64,000 bases of DNA from contig NZ_QUZT01000028.1 in assembly GCF_004682045.1 (NCBI RefSeq), positions 1-64,000 on the forward strand, given 5' to 3'. This document shows positions 55,501 through 62,947 of this stretch, in pieces. The position numbers were made by a program, and so were the translations under genes. This DNA comes from Pseudomonas nabeulensis (GTDB lineage Bacteria > Pseudomonadota > Gammaproteobacteria > Pseudomonadales > Pseudomonadaceae). Positions within the stretch are counted from its first letter, which is position 1, and the number at the start of each line of letters is the position of its first letter. The notes beneath the pieces were generated by a model. It saw only the letters and a list, made by a program, of their open reading frames with translations, was not told the DNA's origin and did not search any database.

Positions 55501-56067
55501 GGTTTGCATCAGGGGACGATTGGTCGGTATGGGATAACCGTAAAATGCCAGCGTCAGGTTCAGGGGCAAGGTGCGTTCGGTATTGTCGATGCGCGGTCCG
55601 ATATAGGGCATGCCCAGGTCGCTGGGGTCGACCAACTGGCTGATGTCGATAATTGGCGTGGCATGCTGCCACCAACCTGATGTGTCGGCGAGCGTATAGA
55701 CCTTGTCTTGGCCATTGACCTTGGCTTTGAGCGTACTGGTATGAATGTGCAGGGTGTTGAAGTCCAGTGGTTGCGCGTCTGCCCAGTCAAGGAAGTCTTG
55801 TTGATTGATGGCCTTGCAAAAGGCATCGCCCCATTGGCCCAGCAGTGCATGTGCGGCGATTTTCACCGGTTGCGCGGGAGACGGCAGAAGAGCGCCGGGC
55901 GAGGTTGCCAGGACCTCAAGCAGTTGTGCGATCAACGCCTGGTCGCCTTCCAGGCGCCGGGCTTGGCGTTCATTCAGGTAGGACGTGGAGGGGCTGGCGA
56001 CGGGGGCACGCGGGGTGTCGCTGTCAAGGCCACTCCAAGACAATGCAAGGGCAGGAAAGTCATCCAT
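52579..56067 (-). CDS. Large protein of unknown function (1162 aa) downstream of a TonB receptor
   Basis: I do not recognise this protein. It has no signal peptide and no obvious membrane helix run, and is mixed alpha/beta with many Trp, His and Tyr. Visible landmarks: FYGYPIPTNRPLMQTILEEL (about 210-230), RIRFIDWHSSYYWGES, MTYSQIMYLAYLPPRGGWKTFLFSPEAARP, and late FGLLVYVSFYSDHYCFEIFPKHLL. The start at 56067 has GGAG 9 bases upstream; an upstream in-frame ATG at 56166 was rejected. Base composition is lower in GC than its neighbours (29 of 60 in 53221-53280), suggesting transfer. It follows the TonB receptor gene by 111 bp in the same direction. Large soluble Pseudomonas proteins like this are sometimes toxins or effectors; that is speculation here. 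Confidence 0.75.
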   Translation of the reverse strand: MDDFPALALSWSGLDSDTPRAPVASPSTSYLNERQARRLEGDQALIAQLLEVLATSPGALLPSPAQPVKIAAHALLGQWGDAFCKAINQQDFLDWADAQPLDFNTLHIHTSTLKAKVNGQDKVYTLADTSGWWQHATPIIDISQLVDPSDLGMPYIGPRIDNTERTLPLNLTLAFYGYPIPTNRPLMQTILEELQTLQSFPGFDDNGCSKSKIHAELTQQQHDYQQLADSLGAYDESDTPFAGLAVYGTRVQLNSDSMLASAVKEAAQLLQALLSDNGPGADAAQTVYFDCQRQVLCAQAQDIRGEIKELVPNEPDERWDRLGQLADKAGTDIYPDQTLSIASVLQVYGIERPFSTQTIDALIQRLRDWPAPPVPVILTAARSFGELYRFRQYVGLLNDRHTIRTALTQVISGGELEGDTGLGMLISGDPDTLQATVEKPNAQLSMLTEAPAFQAICVKHGIDPDSHVLLSASAEIGARGLDGVWKSLTAPVLAHPELSDIAIHLTEVASKNGGQLRTIPDVNLSQALRLYNLSVPTTLSEARLTVQRLEVGHPMQWSQGHYWRALKPLLESQPAQWRLSETEQQRIVSITEDFQAGQNLSLIERLAQDIMAGKSVADVRAEADFLMVRLLKSPTSQELGETLSRHVRWHGRHASERTDRGSRNALILAALILNLGPHPDAHPTRIRFIDWHSSYYWGESIAFVRDQIEAGLSPLSPAASALAAHLLLCGKGPQLLVRNIRASTPYVSAQTWVLFRQYVAYMEKVMPGSSRQMTYSQIMYLAYLPPRGGWKTFLFSPEAARPILDWGLVNGVLSPQARYGTVSINLAFAALNQQRTQLATALEEFAVQVPSLRDTARNDLNTVYPHNPMLDARVLVWLPEGSPFYDAGRFHGLRIDHKFSFTDLHMAGCLDGTDTHWYSTDNAIRFNEMAKHFHLLSLINATFSQAFAQKLDRLQAAFVHSLQYWFSHLTLPQRQALEYGHVVFFSLSRHVTAPLTSTPDEQLGQFGLLVYVSFYSDHYCFEIFPKHLLIRLRRDLNYEQMMQVADKPARPSLIRFDWPAYVGGAHPAAISATPESSLILKKLDHELAEVADLPPINAEGERVPRSFDSPRSYALATVIVEHYLRTGFALREKAKLPLSLAEAASDEDPWTDFLDTVAPAAH

Positions 56068-56178
56068 GAATACAGCTCCGGGTCGATAGAGACCCGGATA
56101 ATTACGTCTTCTGCATTGCAACAGAAAGCAGGCGTTTCCTTGTCCTTCGTGGCTTGTGTCAGTCACGCTGGCATCAGG

Positions 56179-58638
56179 TCAGAAATCCCACCGGGTTGCG
56201 AGTTGCAGGCTGCGAGGCTCGCCGTAGAAACCGGTGCCGAAGTTGCCAAGACCGGTGTAGTACTTCTTATCGAACAGGTTCTTCACGTTGAGCGTGGTGC
56301 TCAGGTGATCGTTGAAGCGGTAGCGGGCCATCAGGTCCACCAGGTAGTAGCTGTCCTGGGTGATACGCGAGTCGTGGCCGAAGTTCACGGTGTCATTCGG
56401 GTCCGGTTGAAACACATTGCCAAAGAACTCACTCTGCCAGTTCACGCCACCACCCACGGTGAGGTTCTCCAGGGCGCCGGGCAGGCGATAGGAACTGAAC
56501 AGGCGCACCACCTGCTGCGGCGTGGTGGTTTGCAGCACTGAGCTGTACACGTAACCATCGTCGCCATCACGGGTGTGCTGGTAGGTGTAGCCGGCGGAGA
56601 GGTTCCAGCCGTCCAGCACTTCACCCGAGAGCTCGGCTTCGAAGCCTTTGGTGGTAGCGCCGGCAATCGCGCGGTACACCGAATCGGTATCGAAGCCGGA
56701 CACGTACTGGGCAACGTTGTCCTGCTCGATGCGGAACACCGCGAAGCTGGCGTTCAGCCGCCCGTCATAGAACGCTGCCTTAAGCCCGGCTTCATAGGTG
56801 TTGCCTTCCACCGGGTCGAGCAGCTTGCGGTCCGCGTCCTTGCTGGTTTGCGGGCGGTAGATCTGGGTGTAGCTGGTGTACAGCGACCACGTATCGTCAA
56901 GGTCGTACACGATGCCCGCATACGGCGTGACCACGCCGGTCTGCCGGTAGGTGGTGCGGTTGTCGGTTTGGGCCGGGTCGTAGAAGTCGGTGCTGTCGGT
57001 GCCGCTGAAATTATTCACCCGTGCGCCGAGGATCACCGCCAGGTCATCGGTAGGCTTGAGCCGCGTGGCGAGATAGGCGCCGGTCTGGCGTTGCACGATA
57101 TCGTTCTGGCCGCTGCGGGGAATGTCCGGCTTGGCATATTCGCCGTGCCAATCGAAGATGCTGCCGCCCACGCCTGGATAGATCGAGCCATACACCGGCA
57201 CGTCCTGTTTCGAGCGGGTGGCCATGAACCCCATGATCAATTCATGCTCACGGCCGAACAGGCTGAATGGGCCGCTGACGTTGATGTCCAGGGTGTTCTG
57301 CACCTGGTCGCCCTTGTACTTGCCCATGAACATGTACATGCCATCACCGGTGACCGGGTCCGGGTTGCCGCCGCTGGCGGAGGCGAGCAGGGTGTCGTGC
57401 TGGCTGCGCTTGCGGTCGAGGCTGACCTTGAGTGACCAGTCATCGGCGAGTTTCTGCTGCACCGAGGCGAAGATCGTCTGGTTGGTGAAGTCACGGCGGC
57501 TCCAATCGGCGGCCGGGTTGAATGAGCGCGAGAAATTCGTGCGCGAGCCGTCGCTGAAGTACATCGGGAAACCGGTCCAGGTGGCGCCACGCGAGCGGGT
57601 GTTTTGCTGGTCGATGCCAAATGTCAGCAGGGTGTCGGGCGTGAGGTCGGCCTCAAGGATGCCGTAGGCGATGTCCTTGGTGTTCTGGTAGTGGTCCAGG
57701 TACGACTGCCGGTCCTGATACACGCCGACAAAGCGCCCACGCACATTGCCCGATTCGGTCAAGGGGCCGGAGATATCGCCTTCGGTGCGGTAATTGTCCC
57801 AGGAGCCGACGGTCTGCGTGACCGAGGCTTTGAACGCCGCTGTGGGTTTTTTGCGGATCAGGTTGACCGTGGCCGAGGGGTCGCCGGATCCACTGAGCAA
57901 ACCCGCCGAGCCCTTGATGATTTCCAGGTGGTCATACACCGCCATATCGGTGCTGGTGGTGCCGTAGTCATACACGCCGTCGTAGGTGGAGTTGACGCCG
58001 TCGTATTGGAAATTGGTAATCGGCAAGCCGCGCCCGGAGAACTCCCAGCGTTCACTGTCGTAGTTCTGCACGCTGATGCCCGGGGCGCGGCGCAAGGTGT
58101 CGGCGATGCTGTTGGAGCCTTGGTCGTCCATCTGCTGGCGGGTGATCACCGTGACCGATTGCGGGGTTTCGCGCATCGACAAGGGCAGGCCGGTGGCCGA
58201 GGCCATGGAGCCTGTGGTGTAGGAATGGGTGTCCTCGGTGGTAGCGCCTAGTGCTTGGCCCGAAATTGTCGTAGCACCGAGTTCCAGCGCGCCGGTGTTA
58301 CCCGGGATCAGCTCCAGCACGTAGCCGTTGTTGCCTTGGGGCTGCGCTTGCAGGCCGCTGCCCAGCAGGAGTCGTTGCAAGCCGTTGGCCGGCGTGAAGC
58401 TGCCACTGAGCCCCGGGCTGGTTTTACCCGCAGCCAGGCTATTGTGACCGGCGATGAAAATACCCGATTGCGCAGCGAAGCTGTTCAACACCGAGACCAG
58501 CGAGCCAGCGGGGATGTTGTAGCTGCGAGAAGCCTCCTGGGCAACCGGCGCAGCGGCATAAGCCGCCGATGTGCCAAGGCAGAGCAGGGAGGTGGCCAAC
58601 GCCAGCGGGCGCAGCGCGAAACGAGCAGGGTGCGACAT
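56179..58638 (-). CDS. TonB-dependent siderophore receptor with N-terminal signalling domain
   Basis: An 819-aa outer-membrane receptor with a signal peptide (about 1-28). The STN/secretin-like signalling domain (about 38-110) has SYNIPAGSLVSVLNSFAAQSGIFI. The plug follows (MRETPQSVTVITRQQMDDQGSNSIADTLRRAPGISV) and then a 22-strand barrel ending LQLATRWDF with C-terminal Phe. The signalling domain means it talks to the FecR-like anti-sigma protein encoded just upstream, so ligand binding should induce its own transcription. It is of the ferric hydroxamate/pyoverdine class (FpvA/FoxA/FiuA-like); the exact siderophore is unknown, probably xenosiderophore. Confidence 0.92.
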   Translation of the reverse strand: MSHPARFALRPLALATSLLCLGTSAAYAAAPVAQEASRSYNIPAGSLVSVLNSFAAQSGIFIAGHNSLAAGKTSPGLSGSFTPANGLQRLLLGSGLQAQPQGNNGYVLELIPGNTGALELGATTISGQALGATTEDTHSYTTGSMASATGLPLSMRETPQSVTVITRQQMDDQGSNSIADTLRRAPGISVQNYDSERWEFSGRGLPITNFQYDGVNSTYDGVYDYGTTSTDMAVYDHLEIIKGSAGLLSGSGDPSATVNLIRKKPTAAFKASVTQTVGSWDNYRTEGDISGPLTESGNVRGRFVGVYQDRQSYLDHYQNTKDIAYGILEADLTPDTLLTFGIDQQNTRSRGATWTGFPMYFSDGSRTNFSRSFNPAADWSRRDFTNQTIFASVQQKLADDWSLKVSLDRKRSQHDTLLASASGGNPDPVTGDGMYMFMGKYKGDQVQNTLDINVSGPFSLFGREHELIMGFMATRSKQDVPVYGSIYPGVGGSIFDWHGEYAKPDIPRSGQNDIVQRQTGAYLATRLKPTDDLAVILGARVNNFSGTDSTDFYDPAQTDNRTTYRQTGVVTPYAGIVYDLDDTWSLYTSYTQIYRPQTSKDADRKLLDPVEGNTYEAGLKAAFYDGRLNASFAVFRIEQDNVAQYVSGFDTDSVYRAIAGATTKGFEAELSGEVLDGWNLSAGYTYQHTRDGDDGYVYSSVLQTTTPQQVVRLFSSYRLPGALENLTVGGGVNWQSEFFGNVFQPDPNDTVNFGHDSRITQDSYYLVDLMARYRFNDHLSTTLNVKNLFDKKYYTGLGNFGTGFYGEPRSLQLATRWDF

Positions 58639-58726
58639 GAAGAGTTCCCTTTGGATCGGCGAATTGAAAACGTCTGCAGGGTTAACCGAACGAGTTTCGA
58701 AAAGGGGAACTGGCGGTGTGAATTAT

Positions 58727-59677
58727 TTACTGCGGGCGGACGGTGGCCCACCACGGCATCAGCCGCTCGACCCTGACGGGCAGCGCCGCTTGCAACAGAT
58801 GCAAGGCGTGGTCGCTGTCCATCAGCGGGAACGACCCCATCACTGGCAGTTGCGCCACGGATGGATCGCAGCCCAGATGACCGGGGCGATAGCGGTTGAG
58901 TTCGGCAACCAGTTCACCCAAGGGCAGGTTATCCGCCAGTAATACACCACGGCTCCAGGCTTCACGCGCTTGCGACGCTGACGCGGTCGGCTGGAAACCG
59001 TCGCGGGTGAACACGCTTTGCTGGCCGGCTTCAATGATGCGTACCTGCTGGCTGAGTGTGGTGACACGCACCCGGCCTTCGAACACGTTGAGCTGGGTAT
59101 GGTTATCGTCGTGTACCACACTGAAACGCGTGCCCAACGCTTGCATGCGCCCCTGCTCGGTGTCCACCAGGAACGGACGGTGGGCGTCCTTGGCCGTGTC
59201 GATCAGCACCTCGCCAAAACGCAGGTTCAGCAGGCGCTGGACCGCATCGAAACGCACATCCAACGCGCTCAAGGCGTTCAACCACACGTGGCTGCCATCG
59301 GCGAGCAGTGTGTCGCGGGTCTCACCGCTGGCGGTGGCGTAGTCGGCGCTCCAGCCGCCCACCAGCCGGGGCAGGGCGGTGGTGCGCCAGGTGCCCCAGG
59401 CCAGCGTCGAGCCGCCGCACACCACCAGCAAGGTCTTGAGGGTTTGACGGCGAGTACTGCGCAAGGCACGGCTGGCGCCCTGGGGTTGGTCAAGCAACGG
59501 TGCAAACCGCTGGCTGACCCGCTCCACATACTGCCAGGCCGCCAGGTGTTCGGGGTGCTGCGCGACCCAGGCTTGCCAGCGTTGCTGTTCTTGCGTACTG
59601 CCTTGGTCTTGCAGGCGTACATACCATTGCGCCGCCTGTTCCAGGCTGGCGTGGCTGAGCTTGCCGGTGGTGCTCAT
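58727..59677 (-). CDS. fecR: FecR-family anti-sigma/sigma regulator
   Basis: A 316-aa single-span regulator. An N-terminal DUF4880 part (LEQAAQWYVRLQDQG..RWQAWVAQHPEHLAAWQYVERV) precedes a membrane segment about 93-115 and the periplasmic FecR domain (SGETRDTLLADGSHVWLNALSALDVRF; RPFLVDTEQGRMQALGTRFSV). It relays the receptor's signal to the ECF sigma factor. The ATG at 59677 overlaps the sigma-factor stop (ATGA). Confidence 0.92.
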   Translation of the reverse strand: MSTTGKLSHASLEQAAQWYVRLQDQGSTQEQQRWQAWVAQHPEHLAAWQYVERVSQRFAPLLDQPQGASRALRSTRRQTLKTLLVVCGGSTLAWGTWRTTALPRLVGGWSADYATASGETRDTLLADGSHVWLNALSALDVRFDAVQRLLNLRFGEVLIDTAKDAHRPFLVDTEQGRMQALGTRFSVVHDDNHTQLNVFEGRVRVTTLSQQVRIIEAGQQSVFTRDGFQPTASASQAREAWSRGVLLADNLPLGELVAELNRYRPGHLGCDPSVAQLPVMGSFPLMDSDHALHLLQAALPVRVERLMPWWATVRPQ

Positions 59678-60195
59678 TGCACCAGCAGTCCGTCGAGTTC
59701 GGCTTCGAGGATCGCGCAATGCAGCAGGGCCTGGGCCATGTATTTCTTGACCATGCGTTCGCCCACCCCGAGATGCTCGGCGATCTGTTTATAAGTCAAA
59801 CCGTGGAGTTGGGCGAGCAAGAAGGCGTCGCTGACATTCGTCGGCAGGCGGGCGAGCATTGCGTCCACCTCGTAGAGCGTCTCGACGATGATTGCGCGTT
59901 GTTCCGGTGACGGCTGCGTGTCCTGCGGGCGCAACGCGAGGCTGTCCAGCCAGGCTTTCTCCAGTTGACGGCGGCGCCAATGGTCAATGCACAGGCCCCG
60001 CGCGATGGTGGCCAGGTAAGAGCGCTGGCGGACGTGATCGGTTTCGGTGAGCGGGCGGTTGAGCAGGCGGATAAACGCGTCGTGAGCCAGGTCGGCGGCA
60101 TCCCAGCGGTGGTTCAGGCGTCGACGCAGCAGGCCGAGCAGCCAGGTGTGATGGGTGCCGTAGAGGTGGGTGAAAGAGGTCGACACAATATCCAT
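59674..60195 (-). CDS. fecI: FecI-type ECF sigma factor
   Basis: A 173-aa sigma-70 family protein. Region 2: FTHLYGTHHTWLLGLLRRRLNHRWDAADLAHDAFIRLLN. Region 4: LPTNVSDAFLLAQLHGLTYKQIAEHLGVGERMVKKYMAQAL. The start at 60195 (MDIVST) is chosen for family length; the longer frame to 60306 begins inside the hairpin repeat. First gene of a sigma-FecR-receptor operon for siderophore uptake. Confidence 0.9.
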   Translation of the reverse strand: MDIVSTSFTHLYGTHHTWLLGLLRRRLNHRWDAADLAHDAFIRLLNRPLTETDHVRQRSYLATIARGLCIDHWRRRQLEKAWLDSLALRPQDTQPSPEQRAIIVETLYEVDAMLARLPTNVSDAFLLAQLHGLTYKQIAEHLGVGERMVKKYMAQALLHCAILEAELDGLLVQ

Positions 60196-60259
60196 CCAGC
60201 GCAAAAGGATTGGCGTAAATAAGAATTGGTCGCGATTAAAGCAAAGGGGGCGCGCGCGC

Positions 60260-60278
60260 GCAAATGATATTGAATCGC
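60260..60278 (-). promoter_or_regulatory. Possible Fur box before the sigma-factor gene
   Basis: On the minus strand GCGATTCAATATCATTTGC matches the 19-bp Fur consensus GATAATGATAATCATTATC at 11 positions by my count. It lies 65-83 bp before the ATG, a sensible place for iron repression. The match is modest. Confidence 0.35.
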
Positions 60279-60282
60279 TGTT

Positions 60283-60308
60283 ATGTGGGAGGGTGCTTGC
60301 TCCCACAT
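60283..60308. terminator. Short REP-like hairpin after the yejF copy
   Basis: ATGTGGGAG (60283-60291) pairs with CTCCCACAT (60300-60308). It is a shortened, single variant of the window's REP sequence (GGGTGCTTGCTCCC instead of GGGGGCTTGCCCCC). It lies 15 bases past the yejF stop and may end that transcript. Confidence 0.6.
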
Positions 60309-60323
60309 TTTGATCGAGTTGTG

Positions 60324-61925
60324 TCAGGCGGGTACGAGGAAGGCCGCTTCCAGCAGTTGCCGGGTATAGGCATGCTGCGGGTCGGCAAAGATCGCTTTCG
60401 CATCCCCTTGCTCCACCACCTGCCCATGCTTGACCACCATCAACTGGTGACTCAGCGCCTTCACCACCGCCAAGTCATGGCTGATAAACAGGTAGGTCAG
60501 GTTGTACTTGGCCTGCAAACTGCGCAGCAATTCCACCACCTGACGCTGCACCGTGCGGTCCAGTGCCGAAGTGGGTTCGTCCAGCAGGATCAGGCGCGGC
60601 TTGAGTACCAGTGCGCGGGCGATGGCGATACGCTGGCGCTGCCCGCCGGAGAACTCATGGGGGTAGCGGTGCCGGGCGTCCGGGTCGAGGCCGACCTCCT
60701 TGAGAGCGGCGATAATCGCGGCTTCCTGCTCGGCCGGCGTGCCCATCTTGTGGATCCGCAGGCCTTCGCCAACGATTTCGCTGACCGACATGCGCGGGCT
60801 CAAGCTGCCGAACGGGTCCTGGAACACCACCTGCATTTCCCTGCGCAACGGGCGTACCTGTTGCTGGGTGAGCGTGTCCAGTTGCTGGCCTTCGAAGCGA
60901 ATGCCGCCCTTGCTGGCGATCAGCCGCAAAATCGCCAAGCCCAGAGTGGACTTACCCGAGCCACTCTCGCCGACAATCCCCAGGGTTTGCCCTTGGGGCA
61001 GGCTGAAGTTGATGCCATCCACCGCCTTGACGTAATCGACGGTGTTGCGCAAAAAGCCCTTCTTGATCGGGAACCAGACTTTCAAGTCATCGACTTCCAG
61101 CAGTGGTGGCCCCACCTCGTTGCGGGCCGGCCCGCCGCTGGGTTCCGCCGCCAGCAGTTCCTGGGTGTACGGATGCTGCGGCGATTGGAACAGCGTCTCG
61201 CAATCGGCCTGCTCGACGATGCAGCCCTTTTGCATCACGCACACGCGGTGGGCAATCCTGCGGACCAGGTTCAAGTCATGGCTGATCAGCAGCAACGCCA
61301 TGCCCAGCCGTGCCTGCAACTCCTTGAGCAGCTCCAGGATCTTCAACTGCACCGTTACATCAAGGGCGGTGGTCGGTTCATCCGCGATCAACAGTTCCGG
61401 CTCATTGGCCAGGGCCATGGCGATCATCACCCGCTGGCGCTGGCCGCCGGACAGTTCATGGGGCAGCGCCTTGAGGCGCTTGTGCGGTTCGGGAATACCT
61501 ACCAGCTCCAGCAATTCCAGGGTGCGCTGGGTCGCGACCTTGCCTTGCAGGCCCTTGTGCAGGCCGAGCACTTCATTGATCTGCTTCTCGATGGAATGCA
61601 GCGGGTTCAACGAGGTCATCGGCTCCTGGAAGATCATCGCAATGCGGTTGCCACGGATATGGCGGATGGTTTTTTCTTTCAGCGTCAGCAGGTCTTGCCC
61701 GGCATAGTTGATGGTGCCGGACGGGTGCCGCGCCAGCGGGTAGGGGAGCAGGCGCAGGACCGAATGGGCCGTTACCGATTTGCCCGAGCCACTTTCGCCC
61801 ACCAGCGCCAGGGTTTCACCACGCTTGATATCGAAACTGACGTTGTTCACCACGCGATGGTGGTGCTCGCCCGTGACGAACTCGACACTGAGGTCGCGGA
61901 CTTCGATCAGATTGTCCTGATTCAT
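60324..61925 (-). CDS. yejF: YejF-like dual ATPase of a peptide ABC transporter (copy 2)
   Basis: A 533-aa protein with two complete ATPase domains: [15 protein letters not shown] / [14 protein letters not shown] / [12 protein letters not shown], and [15 protein letters not shown] / [14 protein letters not shown] / [12 protein letters not shown]. The start at 61925, one base after the yejE stop, has GAGGAAATGAG upstream. It is close in design to the copy at 40-41.7 kb but clearly diverged. It ends an operon whose first genes lie off the right edge. Confidence 0.92.
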   Translation of the reverse strand: MNQDNLIEVRDLSVEFVTGEHHHRVVNNVSFDIKRGETLALVGESGSGKSVTAHSVLRLLPYPLARHPSGTINYAGQDLLTLKEKTIRHIRGNRIAMIFQEPMTSLNPLHSIEKQINEVLGLHKGLQGKVATQRTLELLELVGIPEPHKRLKALPHELSGGQRQRVMIAMALANEPELLIADEPTTALDVTVQLKILELLKELQARLGMALLLISHDLNLVRRIAHRVCVMQKGCIVEQADCETLFQSPQHPYTQELLAAEPSGGPARNEVGPPLLEVDDLKVWFPIKKGFLRNTVDYVKAVDGINFSLPQGQTLGIVGESGSGKSTLGLAILRLIASKGGIRFEGQQLDTLTQQQVRPLRREMQVVFQDPFGSLSPRMSVSEIVGEGLRIHKMGTPAEQEAAIIAALKEVGLDPDARHRYPHEFSGGQRQRIAIARALVLKPRLILLDEPTSALDRTVQRQVVELLRSLQAKYNLTYLFISHDLAVVKALSHQLMVVKHGQVVEQGDAKAIFADPQHAYTRQLLEAAFLVPA

Positions 61926-61926
61926 C

Positions 61927-62946
61927 TCATTTCCTCGGGTCGAAGGCATCGCGAGCGGACTCGCCGATAAACACCAGCAGACTCAACATGATCGCCAGCA
62001 CCGCAAAGGCACTCATGCCCAGCCACGGCGCTTGCAGGTTGGATTTGCCCTGGGCCACCAATTCACCCAGCGACGGCGAACCGGCTGGCAGACCAAAGCC
62101 GAGGAAATCCAGCGCGGTCAGGGTGCCGATGGCGCCGGTGAGAATGAACGGCATAAAGGTCATGGTCGAGACCATCGCGTTGGGCAGGATATGCCGGAAC
62201 ATGATTGCGCCGTTCTGCATGCCCAGCGCCCGCGCGGCACGCACGTATTCCAGGTTGCGTCCACGGAGGAACTCGGCGCGCACCACGTCCACCAGGCTCA
62301 TCCACGAGAACAACAGCATGATCCCCAGCAGCCACCAGAAGTTGGGCTGCACAAAGCTTGCGAGGATGATCAGCAGGTACAGCACCGGCAACCCCGACCA
62401 GATCTCCAGGAAGCGCTGCCCAGCCAGGTCCACCCAACCGCCATAGAAGCCCTGCAATGCACCAGCGATCACGCCGATGATCGAACTCAGCACGGTCAGT
62501 GTCAGCGCAAACAGCACCGATACGCGGAAGCCGTAAATTACTCGCGCCAATACATCGCGCCCCTGATCATCGGTGCCCAGCAGGTTGACGCTGGACGGCG
62601 GCGCAGGAGCCGGCACCTTGAGGTCGTAGTTGATGCTCTGGTAGCTGAACGGGATCGGCGCCCACAAGGTCCAGGCGTCCTTGGCCTTGAGCAGTTCCTG
62701 GATATACGGGCTCTTGTAGTTCGCCTCCAGCGGGAACTCGCCGCCGAAGGTGGTCTCCGGGTAGCGCTTGAGCGCCGGGAAATACCAGCCACCGTCGAAG
62801 TGCACCGCCAGCGGCTTGTCGTTGGCGATCAACTCCGCACCCAGGCTCAGCACGAACAGCACCAGAAACAGCCACAGCGACCACCAGCCGCGCTTGTTGG
62901 CCTTGAACCGCTCGAACCGGCGGCGATTGAGGGGGGATAAAGTCAT
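61927..62946 (-). CDS. yejE: YejE-like ABC permease (copy 2)
   Basis: A 339-aa DppC-type permease, LNRRRFERFKANKRGWWSLWLF at the N-terminus and the loop GRNLEYVRAARALGMQNGAIMFRHILPNAM. It begins one base after the yejB stop. It is a paralogue of the permease at 41.7-42.7 kb with long identical stretches. Confidence 0.93.
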   Translation of the reverse strand: MTLSPLNRRRFERFKANKRGWWSLWLFLVLFVLSLGAELIANDKPLAVHFDGGWYFPALKRYPETTFGGEFPLEANYKSPYIQELLKAKDAWTLWAPIPFSYQSINYDLKVPAPAPPSSVNLLGTDDQGRDVLARVIYGFRVSVLFALTLTVLSSIIGVIAGALQGFYGGWVDLAGQRFLEIWSGLPVLYLLIILASFVQPNFWWLLGIMLLFSWMSLVDVVRAEFLRGRNLEYVRAARALGMQNGAIMFRHILPNAMVSTMTFMPFILTGAIGTLTALDFLGFGLPAGSPSLGELVAQGKSNLQAPWLGMSAFAVLAIMLSLLVFIGESARDAFDPRK

Positions 62947-62947
62947 C

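Noticed and set aside
60209..60232. Second Fur-like site (AATTCTTATTTAC on the minus strand)
   Set aside because: It matches the consensus at fewer positions than the site at 60260-60278 and has no clear dyad.
60264..61970. 568-codon plus-strand frame
   Set aside because: Antisense to the second yejF, which has all ATPase motifs. It begins inside the short hairpin repeat.
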